Source of the DNA: Trichobilharzia szidati
Lineage: Eukaryota; Platyhelminthes; Trematoda; Strigeidida; Schistosomatidae
DNA length: 64,000 nt
Assembly (NCBI GenBank): GCA_944472155.2
Contig: OX235279.1
Span: 141,208,920-141,272,919, forward strand
Direction: 5' to 3'
Shown here: positions 25,085-36,127 of the stretch, piece by piece
Numbering within the stretch: position 1 is the first letter of the stretch
Layout: every line of letters starts with the position of its first letter
Notes under the pieces: model-generated
What the model saw: only the letters and a program-made list of their open reading frames with translations
What the model was told of the DNA's origin: nothing
The model's database searches: none
Translations under genes and position numbers: made by a program

Positions 25085-25605
25085 AGACATTTCAAACTTG
25101 GAAACATAAAATGTACCAGAGAGTTCCTAAAAGCCTAATACTTAGACGGATTTTCAACTCCAATGTGAAGTCACTACTGCTATACGGATCAGAGACTTGG
25201 CGCGTCACAAATGGCACTTCGAACAAACTACATACCTTCATCAACAGCTGTCTTCGCTCAATATTACTCAAGATCAGATAGCTTGAAAGGATCAGCAACA
25301 GGCATCTCTGGGAGCGAACCAACCAGGAACCGATTGTGAAACAAATAGGCAGGAAGAAATGGAGACGGATTGGCCATACTCTGAGGAAACCATCAAGTGA
25401 CATCACTAGACAAGCCATCGCTCGAGTGGAACCCGAAAGGGAAGCGGCGAGTTGATCGTCAGTGCAAGGGTGACTTGGAGGAGGTCATGTGAAGAGGAGA
25501 TGAAGACTTGTGGGCAGACATGGAGCCAGGTGAAGACTCTGGCAGAGAACCGAACGCAATGGAGACGCATGGCTGAAGCTCTCTGTTCCTCTAGGAATTA
25601 AAAGA
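25085..25605 (+). pseudogene. RTE-type non-LTR retrotransposon, 3' fragment (subtype 1)
   Basis: The plus strand encodes only the C-terminal end of an RTE reverse transcriptase protein: SVLLYGSETW-like (SLLLYGSETWRVTNGTSN), then [27 protein letters not shown] and a [19 protein letters not shown] block. The [10 protein letters not shown] and TWRRSCEEEMKTCG motifs follow in other frames. It ends with 'cctctaggaattaaaagaaa', close to the 3' end of the copies at 34.0 and 50.1 kb. The 5' part is missing. Dead on arrival or decayed. Confidence 0.85.
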
Positions 25606-25929
25606 AACAACCACAACAACAGTGGTCACTATTTATACCCTAAGTTCTAGATGCTTTTATGGTTTTCTTACTCTTTAAACTCTAGCCTTTATTAGCACAG
25701 TTTTGAAAACAATCTAAACATCACTCTCAGTACATATTTCTGAGGAATGATAACCAGTGAATTCTTAGAGCAAACAGAACCACTTATAAATGATAGCATA
25801 AGCACAGACTTCTTCAGATATAGCGATTAAGAATTAGCATTACTTTAAGTAAGTCTCACACAAATCAGGCTAATGGCCACTTACTACTAAAATTAAAATG
25901 TGAGCTGAAATTTGCATGTAATAATGGTC

Positions 25930-26010
25930 CCCTTTGTGCTAAATATGGCGCTGAAGATGTTGTCCAGAAGGACGACGAAAGCTTCGCAACTAAACCAACC
26001 AGCTCAGAGA
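25930..26010 (+). repeat. Short repeat shared with 24772-24830
   Basis: See the inverted partner. This copy carries 'gcgctgaagatgttgtcc' and 'aaaccaaccagctc'. It lies just upstream of an RTE relic at 26040-26260. Confidence 0.45.
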
Positions 26011-26039
26011 ACACTATTAATTGTAATAATGGTTCTGTT

Positions 26040-26260
26040 TCGCAAAATGAACATGATGTTCAAACGACGTGTGCACTATGCAGCTGTTTGTTCTTTCCTT
26101 TTTTATGGCCGTGAGACGTGACCTTTGAAAGTGCAATACATGAAGAAGCTAGGTGTTTGAGTTATATTTTCCACGTTGTGGTATTATATGTTGCGTAATA
26201 CTGATGTTAAGCAAGGAAAGCTAGTCAGTGTATAGTATTGTGAGATGGATAGGATGCTAA
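26040..26260 (+). pseudogene. RTE-like element subtype 2, C-terminal relic
   Basis: The frame through 26090-26150 gives LFYGRET, a stop where a tryptophan is expected, then PLKVQYMKKLGV and another stop. This parallels LLYGCETWSLRAEDMKRLAV of the better copy at 30.9 kb. It is a short, heavily mutated fragment. Confidence 0.65.
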
Positions 26261-26344
26261 TGACTCCATCGTCTGCTTTGACAACCAGTATTAGCTGATT
26301 TAGAATTAGGTTGAAGAACTACTAAGAACTACTATCCATATCCA

Positions 26345-26615
26345 CAAAATGCAGGGGAAAGTGGAGATGGATTGGACACTCACTGAGAAGGCCACTGGGT
26401 GACATCGCGCGTCATATCATAGCTCGAGTGGAACCCTAAAGGGAAGCGGCGAGTGGGACGTCCAAGGGTGACTTGGAGGAGATCGTGTGAGGAGGAGTTG
26501 AAACAGTATGGACTAACATGGATGCAGGTGAAAAGTACAGCAGAAGACAGAAACAAGTGGAGACGTGCAGCTGAAGCCCTATGTTCTACTAGGAACCCAA
26601 GGGAACAATAATAAT
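26345..26615 (+). pseudogene. RTE-type retrotransposon, 3' end fragment (subtype 3)
   Basis: The fragment begins within the block encoding RKWRWIGHSLRRPLGDIARQ in the 36-37 kb copy and runs to the 3' end 'aggaacccaagggaaca' with an (ATA)n tail. It is closest to the 36-37 kb element and shares 'gggacgtccaagggtgac', distinct from subtype 1. An in-frame TAA replaces GAA of the CGAGTGGAACCCGAA block. Confidence 0.8.
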
Positions 26616-29600
26616 AATAACCACTAAGTGTGAGCTAATCAAAATCAGTCCAAGAATTTTGTTGGTTTAGACAGCCTATGGAGGTATAGGTTACCTAGTT
26701 AGTGTCCTCAGGATACTAAGAACCAGTAGCTTGGAACTAGTGGTGATGTACAGTAAGCACCAAGAGTTGTAGCTAGGATCATCATTGTAAATATTTTCAG
26801 GTGGCAGCTTCAAGAGTTGTAAACAGCAGGAAAGAGTGGAGGAAATAAGTAACCAACTCTAACTCGAAAGAATACGTGGAATGAATAAACTGAAGTTCAC
26901 AAAGTAGGAATAGCCTCACTGAAGTTAAGCTGATGAACAGGCAAAATAAAGCAGACAAAAGGAGACGATAACAATATCTTCCTACGTATATGCCTCCGAT
27001 TGAAGGTGTTCTATGGTATCCGGTTCGGTAAAGCGTTGCATATTGAATACATTAAAAATCACACCACGATATTTCGCATCTATAAAGTTACGCTGATCAA
27101 ATGCTATCTTTTCAAAATAGGTTCTTAAGGATGTCCCCACAAAGGGAATAGAAATCACTGTCTGAGTTCTCCCATTCTACTTCTTACAGCACGTTTATGC
27201 CAATTTATAAGTGTAGTTTGCTGCATAGATGTTTGACTTTAAAAATTTGTTTTTAGTGCCCCTTAGATTTTCTTAGAGATCCTGCCACATTTGAGACAGA
27301 AGTCACATTCTCTTCTTCAACAGCTGGCTTTTTACGTCTTCTGATTCATTCTTTTCCATAATTCAAGATGAACCAAATAATCGTCTTCGTTAATTCTCTT
27401 CTAGAAAAGAATTATGAATATTCAAATAGCCAAGAAGTTTTGATAACATTAAAACGACGTTTTTAAGCACTTATTCACTTTAAAAGTCGTCTTAGTGATA
27501 TTTTTAACAACAGATATTTTTATCAACACATCTGTTGCAATGATTTTCTGACACGAAGTGCAAATGACAATATAACTGCAGAAATATAGAAGTCATTTAA
27601 GCAAGTGATGTCATTATGATAAAACTTCTACTTGATACCTAAGCATTCTAATCAACACAACATACACATATGTTCATAAAAGCATTATTTATATACATTA
27701 TCTATGTACAATTCTACATTTCATGTTATGTGATTGTTTTTTTTTGCTTTCCTGTTGCACAAAAGGCAGCTACTTTGGTTTAATAACCAATTGAGTAAAG
27801 CTTTGACGCCTACAATGATATGGGATGGTTTTAAATATGAACAGCTTCACTCACTGGGACGCAGTCCCAGATACCCCATGAGTTCATAAGAGGACGAGAC
27901 ACGTATTCTGGATTCAACTACTAACCAACACACACCAAATAACTATCTTTTATTCAGATTACTGCTATAATTAACTTTGAAATGCTGATTCTAGGAGAAA
28001 TAAAGTTTTATGTACAGATATCAAAAGAGAAGAGACTACTCATGTAGGACACTTTATATCAGATGCTGTTACCCTACACCGCTTAAAGACATCGAAAATC
28101 AGTCACTATTGTGGGAAATACGTCTAAAGATAGGTGCGATAAACACTGTAAAACAAATCAGACAGATAAATGCGTCTTCATGATGTATTACTCACTTAAT
28201 CGCAAATGCTTATGCATAGTAAAGTGAATTTTGCATTCAGAAGCTAGTCGTGGATTAATAATAGAGGTTAGTGCACTGGAGGCGGGACTTTATAAAGGAT
28301 AAGGCAGCTGGTTAACCCGTTAACGACAAATAAAAAGCCCTTTTTGTAGTTCAACTTTAGAGAAAATTGCAAAATTCACCTTAAATTCCCTCAAAATAAT
28401 TATACTTACTGCACTGGCTCCATAATTCAACTTGTCACTAAAGTAATCAACAAGAAAGCTATTCATATTTCCAAGTATTATACTTTTTGGTTCAATTCTG
28501 AATATAATGATGGATTTTGTTAATGGTGAAGTAGTTTATACGCAGTTAGATTAATTAGTTACTTCTTTTTTTCTCGCTGTAGAGTTCCACTTCGATGTAG
28601 ACTTTCCTGAAGATTTTCTCTCAGAATTAGCAGCCAATTGTGTCTAAACAACTGTTCACTTGTCCACTTCACCTTTACATTCTGCCATGAGAAAAAAATT
28701 CAATCCAGGAAACTTTACACCGAGATTTACACACATGTAAATGTTACACATGAATTCCAAGACCTGTAGGGGACTTAATAGCAAGCTCGGCAACGGTACA
28801 AATATTAGAATAAAAATCCAGGTTAATGAAAGAATACTGTAACAGTATATTATAGAAAATACAGTTAACAATTTATGTAAATTAATGGTTACTTAATGAT
28901 ACTGCTAAAGTCCTCTGCTACGAATTATTAATATAACTAACAGAATTGTTCACTGCACCGGTTGTAGATTAGTCTTCAGATGGCGATAAGAGGTTGCTGC
29001 AAAATCCAAAGAATACGACACAGTTAATAGTGAAGCAAGTAGACAGTGTGGACCAGTGAGTAGACGGAGCGACGAGTAGCACACTGTATTTTAGATTCTA
29101 CCCCAAAGTTATGTATACTTTACAAATGAATAGTTTTAAAGAAAAGTTATTGATAATGTTTCCAAATTAAAAATCTAACAAAAAACTGTACAGTCATACT
29201 GTTCCAGAGGGTGAAGTGGAGAAGGTTGTATGGCGTGCTGTTGAACCCTACATTCCAAAAGAACATCAATAATATAATAATTCCCGAAAAGCGATTCGTG
29301 TTGTAATCATCTCGGATGATTTGCAGTTAACGCGTACGTTTTAAACGAACTAAGCAAAACAATTAGTGAAAGAATGGATGCATAGATTGGTTAAATTTAT
29401 GTATTTATTCAAGCATGAATGTCTCTTCTGTAGTTCTTCACAGTTAAACCACCTGAATAGAGCATGAAAGCATAAGTCTTACTTCGTGGAATATTCTTAA
29501 CCTTTTAAACAACCTCTGGTATTCTTTATTTCTCGCCTACAGTGCAGCACTATTCTTTTTCACCTCACAAACCATAAAGAATCCTTGTCCTATTACTGTT

Positions 29601-29989
29601 TATTCCATAATGTCTTCACTTGGGAAATCATAAAATTTCTGTTATCTGCTCAGACGATTTTCTATCCACGGAAAGTGTTCACTCCTATCCATATACCGAT
29701 CGTTTTCTAAAACTAATCCAAATACAAAATATTTGTTTAACTGGTGGGGAAAAAAATTAACGTTTCTGTAGCTGAGTTTGTCTTTGAGCCAGTGTGGGTG
29801 AAAAATCCGACGTCACCTTTAGTAATATTTCATAAGACACAAAATAATCAGAATGTTAGCAAGCCGAGTTAAAAAAATATCCACCACTATAACATAGAAT
29901 AATGAGTGCTGAGAACAAAAGCATTAAAATGCAAGTAAAAGAAAAAACAATTTATGAATGCACTTCCACCTATTCTGACTCTTGTCCAA
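26616..29989. other. Anonymous AT-rich DNA with a ribozyme relic
   Basis: No gene is supported. The one item recognised is the hammerhead relic listed at 27854-27930. Confidence 0.4.
27854..27930 (+). ncRNA. SM-alpha-type hammerhead ribozyme relic
   Basis: A perfect 7-bp hairpin (CTGGGAC, loop GCA, GTCCCAG) at 27854-27870 precedes the motif. The CUGAUGA position reads CCCATGA (27875-27881). Helix II is GTTC (27882-27885) with GGAC (27892-27895). GAAA reads GAGA. The following 'ttctggattcaactac' fits my memory of the sequence after the cleavage site in schistosome SM-alpha. Two core strands carry changes expected to abolish cleavage. No tRNA-like head is visible. Confidence 0.55.
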
Positions 29990-31625
29990 ACAATATACCG
30001 ACTTGCGGCTTGCATTCATAAACATCCCGATATACAAGAAGGGAGATAAGTCTTCTTGTGACAGTCACAGAGGGATTAGCTTGACCAATATAGTATCTAA
30101 AATCCTAGACTCAATAATACTGCGTAGACTAAGTGGTGCTCGGGAGACACTAACACGAGAAAACCAGGCAGGTTTTAGGCCAGGAAGAGGGTGTATTGAT
30201 CATATCTTCACCCTTCGACAGATTCTAGAACATAGGCATTCCTACCGGCGTCCGACAATCATTATATTTCATGACCTAAAGGCGGCATTCGATTCTGTCG
30301 ACCGAGAGGTTCTCTGGCGATGGCTGGCTGTAAAAGGAATGCCAAGAAAATACATTGCACTGATTAAGGCACTCTACTCGTACTCATGCAGCCAGGTGAG
30401 GGCTTACGACGAGTTGTCATCTGAAGTGGTGACGACTAGTGGCGTCCGTCAAGGATGCCCATTATCACCATTTCTATTCAACTCCATCAAAAATGTACTA
30501 ATGCACTTAACTCTAACTCACTTCACAGGCTCAGGGATTGACTTGCTACCAGGGAATAATCTCGTCGACTTAGAATATGCAGACGATATAGTCCTTCTAG
30601 GCAAGGACGCTGACAAAATGCAGAGTATACCGAACACCTTGAGCAACAATCTTCGTATGTTTGGCATGCGATTCGCCCCTGTAAAATGTAAGATGATGCT
30701 GCAGGATTGGACCACACCGACCCCTAGATTAGAAACAGGAAGTGAAGTGGTACAGCACGTTGACCGCTTCACTTATTTGGGAAGTACCATCAGCCCCAAC
30801 GGGTTGATCTCAGACGAAATTTCAGCACAAATACAGAGGGCTAGTTTCGCATATGCCAGTTTACGCCGTCTCTGGAGTACACGCAATATCCGACTATCGA
30901 CCAAAGGGCGTGTGTAATGCTCAACAGTCCGCTCCGTCCTCCTTTATGGCTGTGAGACTTGGTCATTGAGAGCAGAAGACATGAAAAGACTAGCTGTCTT
31001 CGATCATAGGTGTCTGCGTTCTATCTCCCGTGTGAAGTGGTATGATAAGGTGAGCAATATTGAGGTGAGGCGACGAGTGCTAGATACGGAGGGAGGGGAA
31101 ATCAGTCGACGAGAATGTGAAATTACATCGACTGAGATGGTTAGGATATGTGTTACGTATACCTAGTCATCGCCTTCCTCGACGGGCAATGTTAGCTGAT
31201 ATAGGGCCAGGCTGGAAAAGAGCTAGCGGCGGTCAAACCAAAACATGGCACCAATCAATGAAATCCACAACAGTTAATCTAAGCCACGTAGGAAGATGTA
31301 GACTTCCTGGTTGGGGCCCCCGGGATGGTAAAAACCAATGGTTGGAAACAATTGGTGACATGGCTCAAAATCGTTGTCAGTGGCGCAGATGCATCCACTC
31401 CTTGTGACTTATGATTTCCAATTAAACTGTTTTAAACTCCGATTTTACTATTCTTTTGTCTCACACCTCTGTTTACTGACTATATTATGCATTTCTCCTA
31501 CTTTCTTCTCTTGCTTTGTGTGCTACATGGAGTGTGGCGACTTGAACTGCCGCACATATGTGCAAAGTTCTATGCTGAAAACCGACCGACCGACCGACAT
31601 AGGCGCTGAGGAAGTTAGTACATAA
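29990..31625 (+). pseudogene. RTE-like non-LTR retrotransposon, subtype 2, 5'-truncated
   Basis: Encodes a reverse transcriptase from the fingers onward: IPIYKKGDKSSCDSHRGISL, AGFRPGRGCIDHIFTLRQIL, FHDLKAAFDSVDREVLW, GVRQGCPLSPFLFN, LEYADDIVLLGKDADKMQ (catalytic YADD at 30576-30587) and FAPVKCKMMLQDW. A TAA at 30915-30917 interrupts an otherwise continuous frame that resumes CSTVRSVLLYGCETW. A frameshift near 31100 leads into HRLRWLGYVLRIPSHRLPRR and a C-terminus ending at 31405. The endonuclease is absent because the 5' end is truncated. The 3' UTR ends in about four copies of ACCG near 31584-31600, the short tandem tail typical of RTE elements. Confidence 0.9.
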
Positions 31626-33544
31626 TATGGAAAACCACAGAATTCCTCAAAAGTGCAAGGGAAAAATAAGTAAATTGGATACCTATTTTACAGAAGGAAA
31701 AACACAGGAGCAAATCATTTAAAAGAAATTTAAATCACTGCTACACAATAGTGACCGTTAGTAGTGCACCAGAGACTCTTTTATATCCCTACGATGACAC
31801 AATATGGTCCTCTTTCAACAGTTTAAAATGCACTAGAAAAACTGTAAGGGAAAATTCGGTAAGATGAGAAAGCTAAAACGTTTTAAAACTATTGACATGG
31901 TTAGGTACAAACAAGTCCCTTTGTATGAAATAAGTGGAAAAAAAACAGAATCTTTTCTACTATTAACAAGACATGCAAAATCAGAAAGAAGAAAAACTTG
32001 GACTAATAAAGATCTAATTTTTCCAATAAAATAATCAATAATACAGAAAAGATGTGTGACTGAAGCAATTCATAGAATTAGTCTTTTTACGTGGAAATCT
32101 AAAACTGACTGGTTGAAAACTGAACAGATGAAGCTTAAGGCAATTCTTTGGTAGTAAGGATAATTGTGCTATTACTTTATGCATCAGTTCACTCATCATC
32201 TATGAGTAGTCTAGTGGAAACGAAGTTGGAGGTTGATTAGCTTTAATGAAATAAAAGAAAATCGGCTGAGAAAAAAGAATGATAAGGGAAAAGAAGCAAA
32301 CCTATGCTTATAATCAGTGAGGAAATAATAAAATGGTACACGAGTCTCCCTTCACCTGTGCACCATGCAAACGTGATACAGTAAGAACGTAGAGGAATGC
32401 ACCACATAAAATACTATATCATCAATATGAGAACCAGTATAATCAGAATCGAGTAATGAAATTAGGAGCGAATGAGTTTTTCCATAAGATAAATTTTAAA
32501 CCGATGTTCTGTACACTGTTCAGCTGGAAAACAAAACTAAGGAAAACTGAAGCATGTATAGATTTGTAGCTGTCACAGTCAATCCAGATTGGTGATTACT
32601 TCGAAAATGACGATATAAGAACAGAACTGGGGCACTGTGGTGGAGTATGATTCCATCATAGAGTAAATTTATTCACATAAAGTCTCGGATTGTTATCAAA
32701 TAAATTTACTCTATTATGTAAGCGAACTTGATGAGGCTTCTCAACGATTCGCTTCCAGCTAATTATAGTGATCCGCACTTTCACGGTGGAAAGCACTCAT
32801 CATGCTTAAAAGATATATTCACTTTGAACACAATAGATTGCTCCGTTGCAGTAAAAAAACCATACTATTTGTTTGCTATTTAACAATGTGTCTACGTATT
32901 GATAAGTTAATTTAATAAGGTTTCCCTAATGATACAGCTGAAGGCAGAACATCAGTTCATACAAGTTCATGTAACTTGATTGCCACTTAGAACTGAAGTG
33001 TATCTACAGCAGCATTTCAAGTATCTTCCTTCTTTTTAAAAGGGACTTGGATAGAATCACCATACATCCTCCATAAAACTTTAAGTTTAGATTACCTTTC
33101 CACCGTTACTTTCACAGAATACAGAATCATAGAAGTCTACCTGCATTCACAGTACTATTTAGCCTACGGTATTACATTAATGTACCTGAAATATTGACAG
33201 AATTCTTAGATGCAATTCACCAATCGATAAGAACACATTACTCCCTTATACACACAAATACTGATGGCAATTTCTTAACACTTTAGCCCAAAATGGACAT
33301 AATACACTATAACACAACCAAAATCGAAATAAAATATTCAGTTCGCACTTTTTTAGAATCTGATTAAAATATGATTTTTTTTAATGTGTGTTTAACTGGC
33401 AGGAGGAAGCACATGAGTTTTTCAAAAGAGTTAGTATAAAACTGAATAATAAACGGCAACTTGTCTAACTTCAAGTGAAGGAATGTCTACTGGTCACCAA
33501 CAGAGATTGCCTCTTTGGTATAATAATGAAATCTGGGCCTTGTA
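31626..33544. other. Anonymous AT-rich DNA
   Basis: No gene is supported. A third loose copy of the short dispersed repeat lies at about 32625-32695, followed by a small palindrome ('agagtaaattta' against 'taaatttactct'). Confidence 0.4.
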
Positions 33545-33815
33545 GTATAATTTCACAGTAGAATAATTTTATCCGACATTACATATTGTGATGCAGTATT
33601 ATTTATCTACTGAAGGCGTTTTGGACACAATTTGTTGTCTATAATCATATTTTGTTTTATTATTCCACTGTCTCTTATACTTTGACTTCTATTAGTAGTA
33701 ATATTTTCCATATTCTGTGTCAGTGTTATGTCACTCCTGTCGCACTTGTTAGGTGTAGATTTGGTGAATAGATATTCAGTGATCAACCTCTCCTTTCATT
33801 TAACCATATTACCTA
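33545..33815 (-). repeat. Isolated PLE terminal repeat, degraded
   Basis: It follows the left terminal repeat and adjoining 3' region of the PLE at 16546-16840: 'ttggacacaatttgttg', 'agtagtaatattttccatat', 'atgtcactcctgtcgcac' and 'ttaggtgtagatttggtg' occur in the same order. No partner repeat or coding region is nearby, so this is the 3' end of a 5'-truncated insertion or a solo terminal repeat. Confidence 0.65.
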
Positions 33816-33974
33816 TTGCATGTGTAGCTCAGTTTTGCACAGCAGTCTCTGAGACGTTTTATATATTGATCGTTCTCTTTGGGTGTATCATTCTATACAT
33901 AGCTAAGCTGAGTAATAAATTGTGGTCAAAACGTCATTGGTAATTATTATTATTATTAATATATGTGTATGTGT

Positions 33975-35165
33975 GTTATTATTGTTTCCTTTAATTCCTA
34001 CAGGAACATAGGGCTTCAGTCGCACGTCTCTGTTGCGTTCGGTTCTCTGCTAAAGTTTTCACCCGGCTCCAAGTCTGCCCACATGCTTTCATCTCCTCTT
34101 CACATGACCTCCTCCAAGTCACCTTTGCACTGACGACCAACTCGCCGCTTCCCTTTCGGGTTCCACTCGAGCGATGGCTTGTCTAGTGATGTCACTTGAT
34201 GGTTTGTTTTCTCGGAGTATGGCCAATCCATCTCCATTTCTTCCTGCCTATTTGTTTCACAATCGGTTCCTACTGTGTTGGTTCGCTCCCAGAGATCTCT
34301 GTTGCTGATCTTTTCTGGCCATCTGATCTCCGGTTTGGGAGAAGACAACTGTTAATGAAGGTCTGTAGTTTGTTTGAGATTCTCTTTATGACGCGCAGTG
34401 CAAGTCTCTGATCCGTATAGTAGCACTGACTTCACAATGGAGTTGAAAATGCTGATCTTATTTTTGATGCTGAATGCTGTTGATCTCCATACAGAATTGA
34501 GAGAAATAGAAGCTTGACTTTGCTTTCCCGAACCTCTCTTTGATATCCTCGTCAGTTCTGTCGGCCTGTAGTTGAAAAGATGCTTCGTGGGCGGTTTCAG
34601 CTGTTAGTGTTGTATGGCTAGCAACGCGCGTGGACTTGCTCTGCGTTGCGTCAAGCGGCTGTGCTTCCATTGTTTGGCGCGCAACGGCTAACTCAGAACT
34701 GGCACGGACCAGGGGAATCCGACTGTTTAATTAAAACAAAGCATTGCGATGTCCGCTGACCGGTTATGACGCAATGTGGTTTCTGCCCAGTGCTCTGAAT
34801 GTGCCTCCACTTCCTTGAGATTGAGATGAAGTCAATTTGGTTTTTGGTTCTCCCATCTGGTGACACCCATGTAGCCTTCTGGATATCCTTGTGTTTGTAT
34901 ACGCTGCCACCAATCACTAGTTCATTGAAGGCGCAGAAGTCGACGAAGAGTTCTCCGTTTTCATTCATTTCTCCGCGAGCTTCTCTACCCATGATGAGTT
35001 CCCTTCTTGTGTTGTCTGGTCCCAGTTTGGCGTTCATGTCTCCCATTAGTATTTTAATGTCACCAACTGGAGTATTGTCCATTGTTGCCTGTAGTTGTCT
35101 GTGGAACTCTTCTTTCTTTTCGAGGTCTGCTTTGTTTGTGGGTGCATAGCATTGTATAAGTAAAG
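33975..35165 (-). pseudogene. RTE-type retrotransposon with internal deletion (subtype 1)
   Basis: The minus strand first encodes the C-terminal half of an APE-like endonuclease: QCYAPTNKADLEKKEE, then ILMGDMNAKLGPDN (the GDxN motif), and KNQIDFISISRKWRHI. The whole reverse transcriptase core is missing. After a short stretch of unclear origin (about 34590-34690), the protein resumes at TDEDIKERFGKAKSSF, the C-terminal region, and decays through the end to a TTAAAGGAAACAATAATA-like tail at about 33975. The element is therefore both 5'-truncated and internally deleted, and cannot be functional. Confidence 0.85.
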
Positions 35166-36127
35166 TAAATAATACTGAGATTGTTTCTCTGTCTAAGCAT
35201 CAAAACACCCAATTAAAAGAAATATATGTTCAATAAATTAATTTGTTGGAAAAGATTATTGTCAAAGTGACGACAGAATTTCAGTGACACTTGAATCTCT
35301 GAAAAATTAAATAATTATGATGAAAAAGTATCGTTCCTTTTATCAACGGTATTTTACCGATACTTAAAATTCACAGCATAACGCAAAATAAAATATGTGA
35401 AGCAACTCAAAAGGATAATTATAGAATACAACAAGACGACATCTCTCTCACAAACTTACTCTGTTATTTGCCTATCATTGACTGACTGGAAAATATCGAT
35501 TGAATATTTCTTTACATTTGCAGCTTCCGTTAGCAAATATGATCCGGGTGGTAAATTAAAAAGACAAATAAATCAAAAAAGAAGCATTATATTTACTCAA
35601 ATTTGTACAGATATAGTGATAACATATAGTGCATAATTTCTAAACAAGCTTAGCTTTCACTGATATATTCCTTGATTATATAAGCGATAACTTCTCTGTG
35701 ATTGTTAATTTTGTTTCATGTTAAACTGATATATCATCAAAATAAGATGGAAACCGGGAAGTGTTGTTCATGTGTTCGGACTACGTTTACAACTTTCGAT
35801 AACGGTGTAGATTAAGACCCATATAGGTATCAGCCTCTGACTATCTTGTTTTTGAGACAGCATTAGAGAAGCACTTCAATGGCATGAATGAAGTCAGTAA
35901 ATAAACAGATTGCATTTTGGTGTGGTTGTATTCTTTGAGCTGGCTAGTTCAATCGCAAAGCTTTCACCGTCTTTTTAGACACTGTCATCAGTGCAGTTAG
36001 ACTATACAGATCAGAGAACACAACCAAATCAAAATCATCCACCTGAGCTACAAATCTTCTCTATCATTTCATATAAATTATACAGTGACTCCTGAATTTT
36101 TTGAGGGATTAAAGGCATTTCATTCAG
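35166..36127. other. Anonymous AT-rich DNA
   Basis: No gene or repeat recognised between two RTE copies. Confidence 0.4.
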
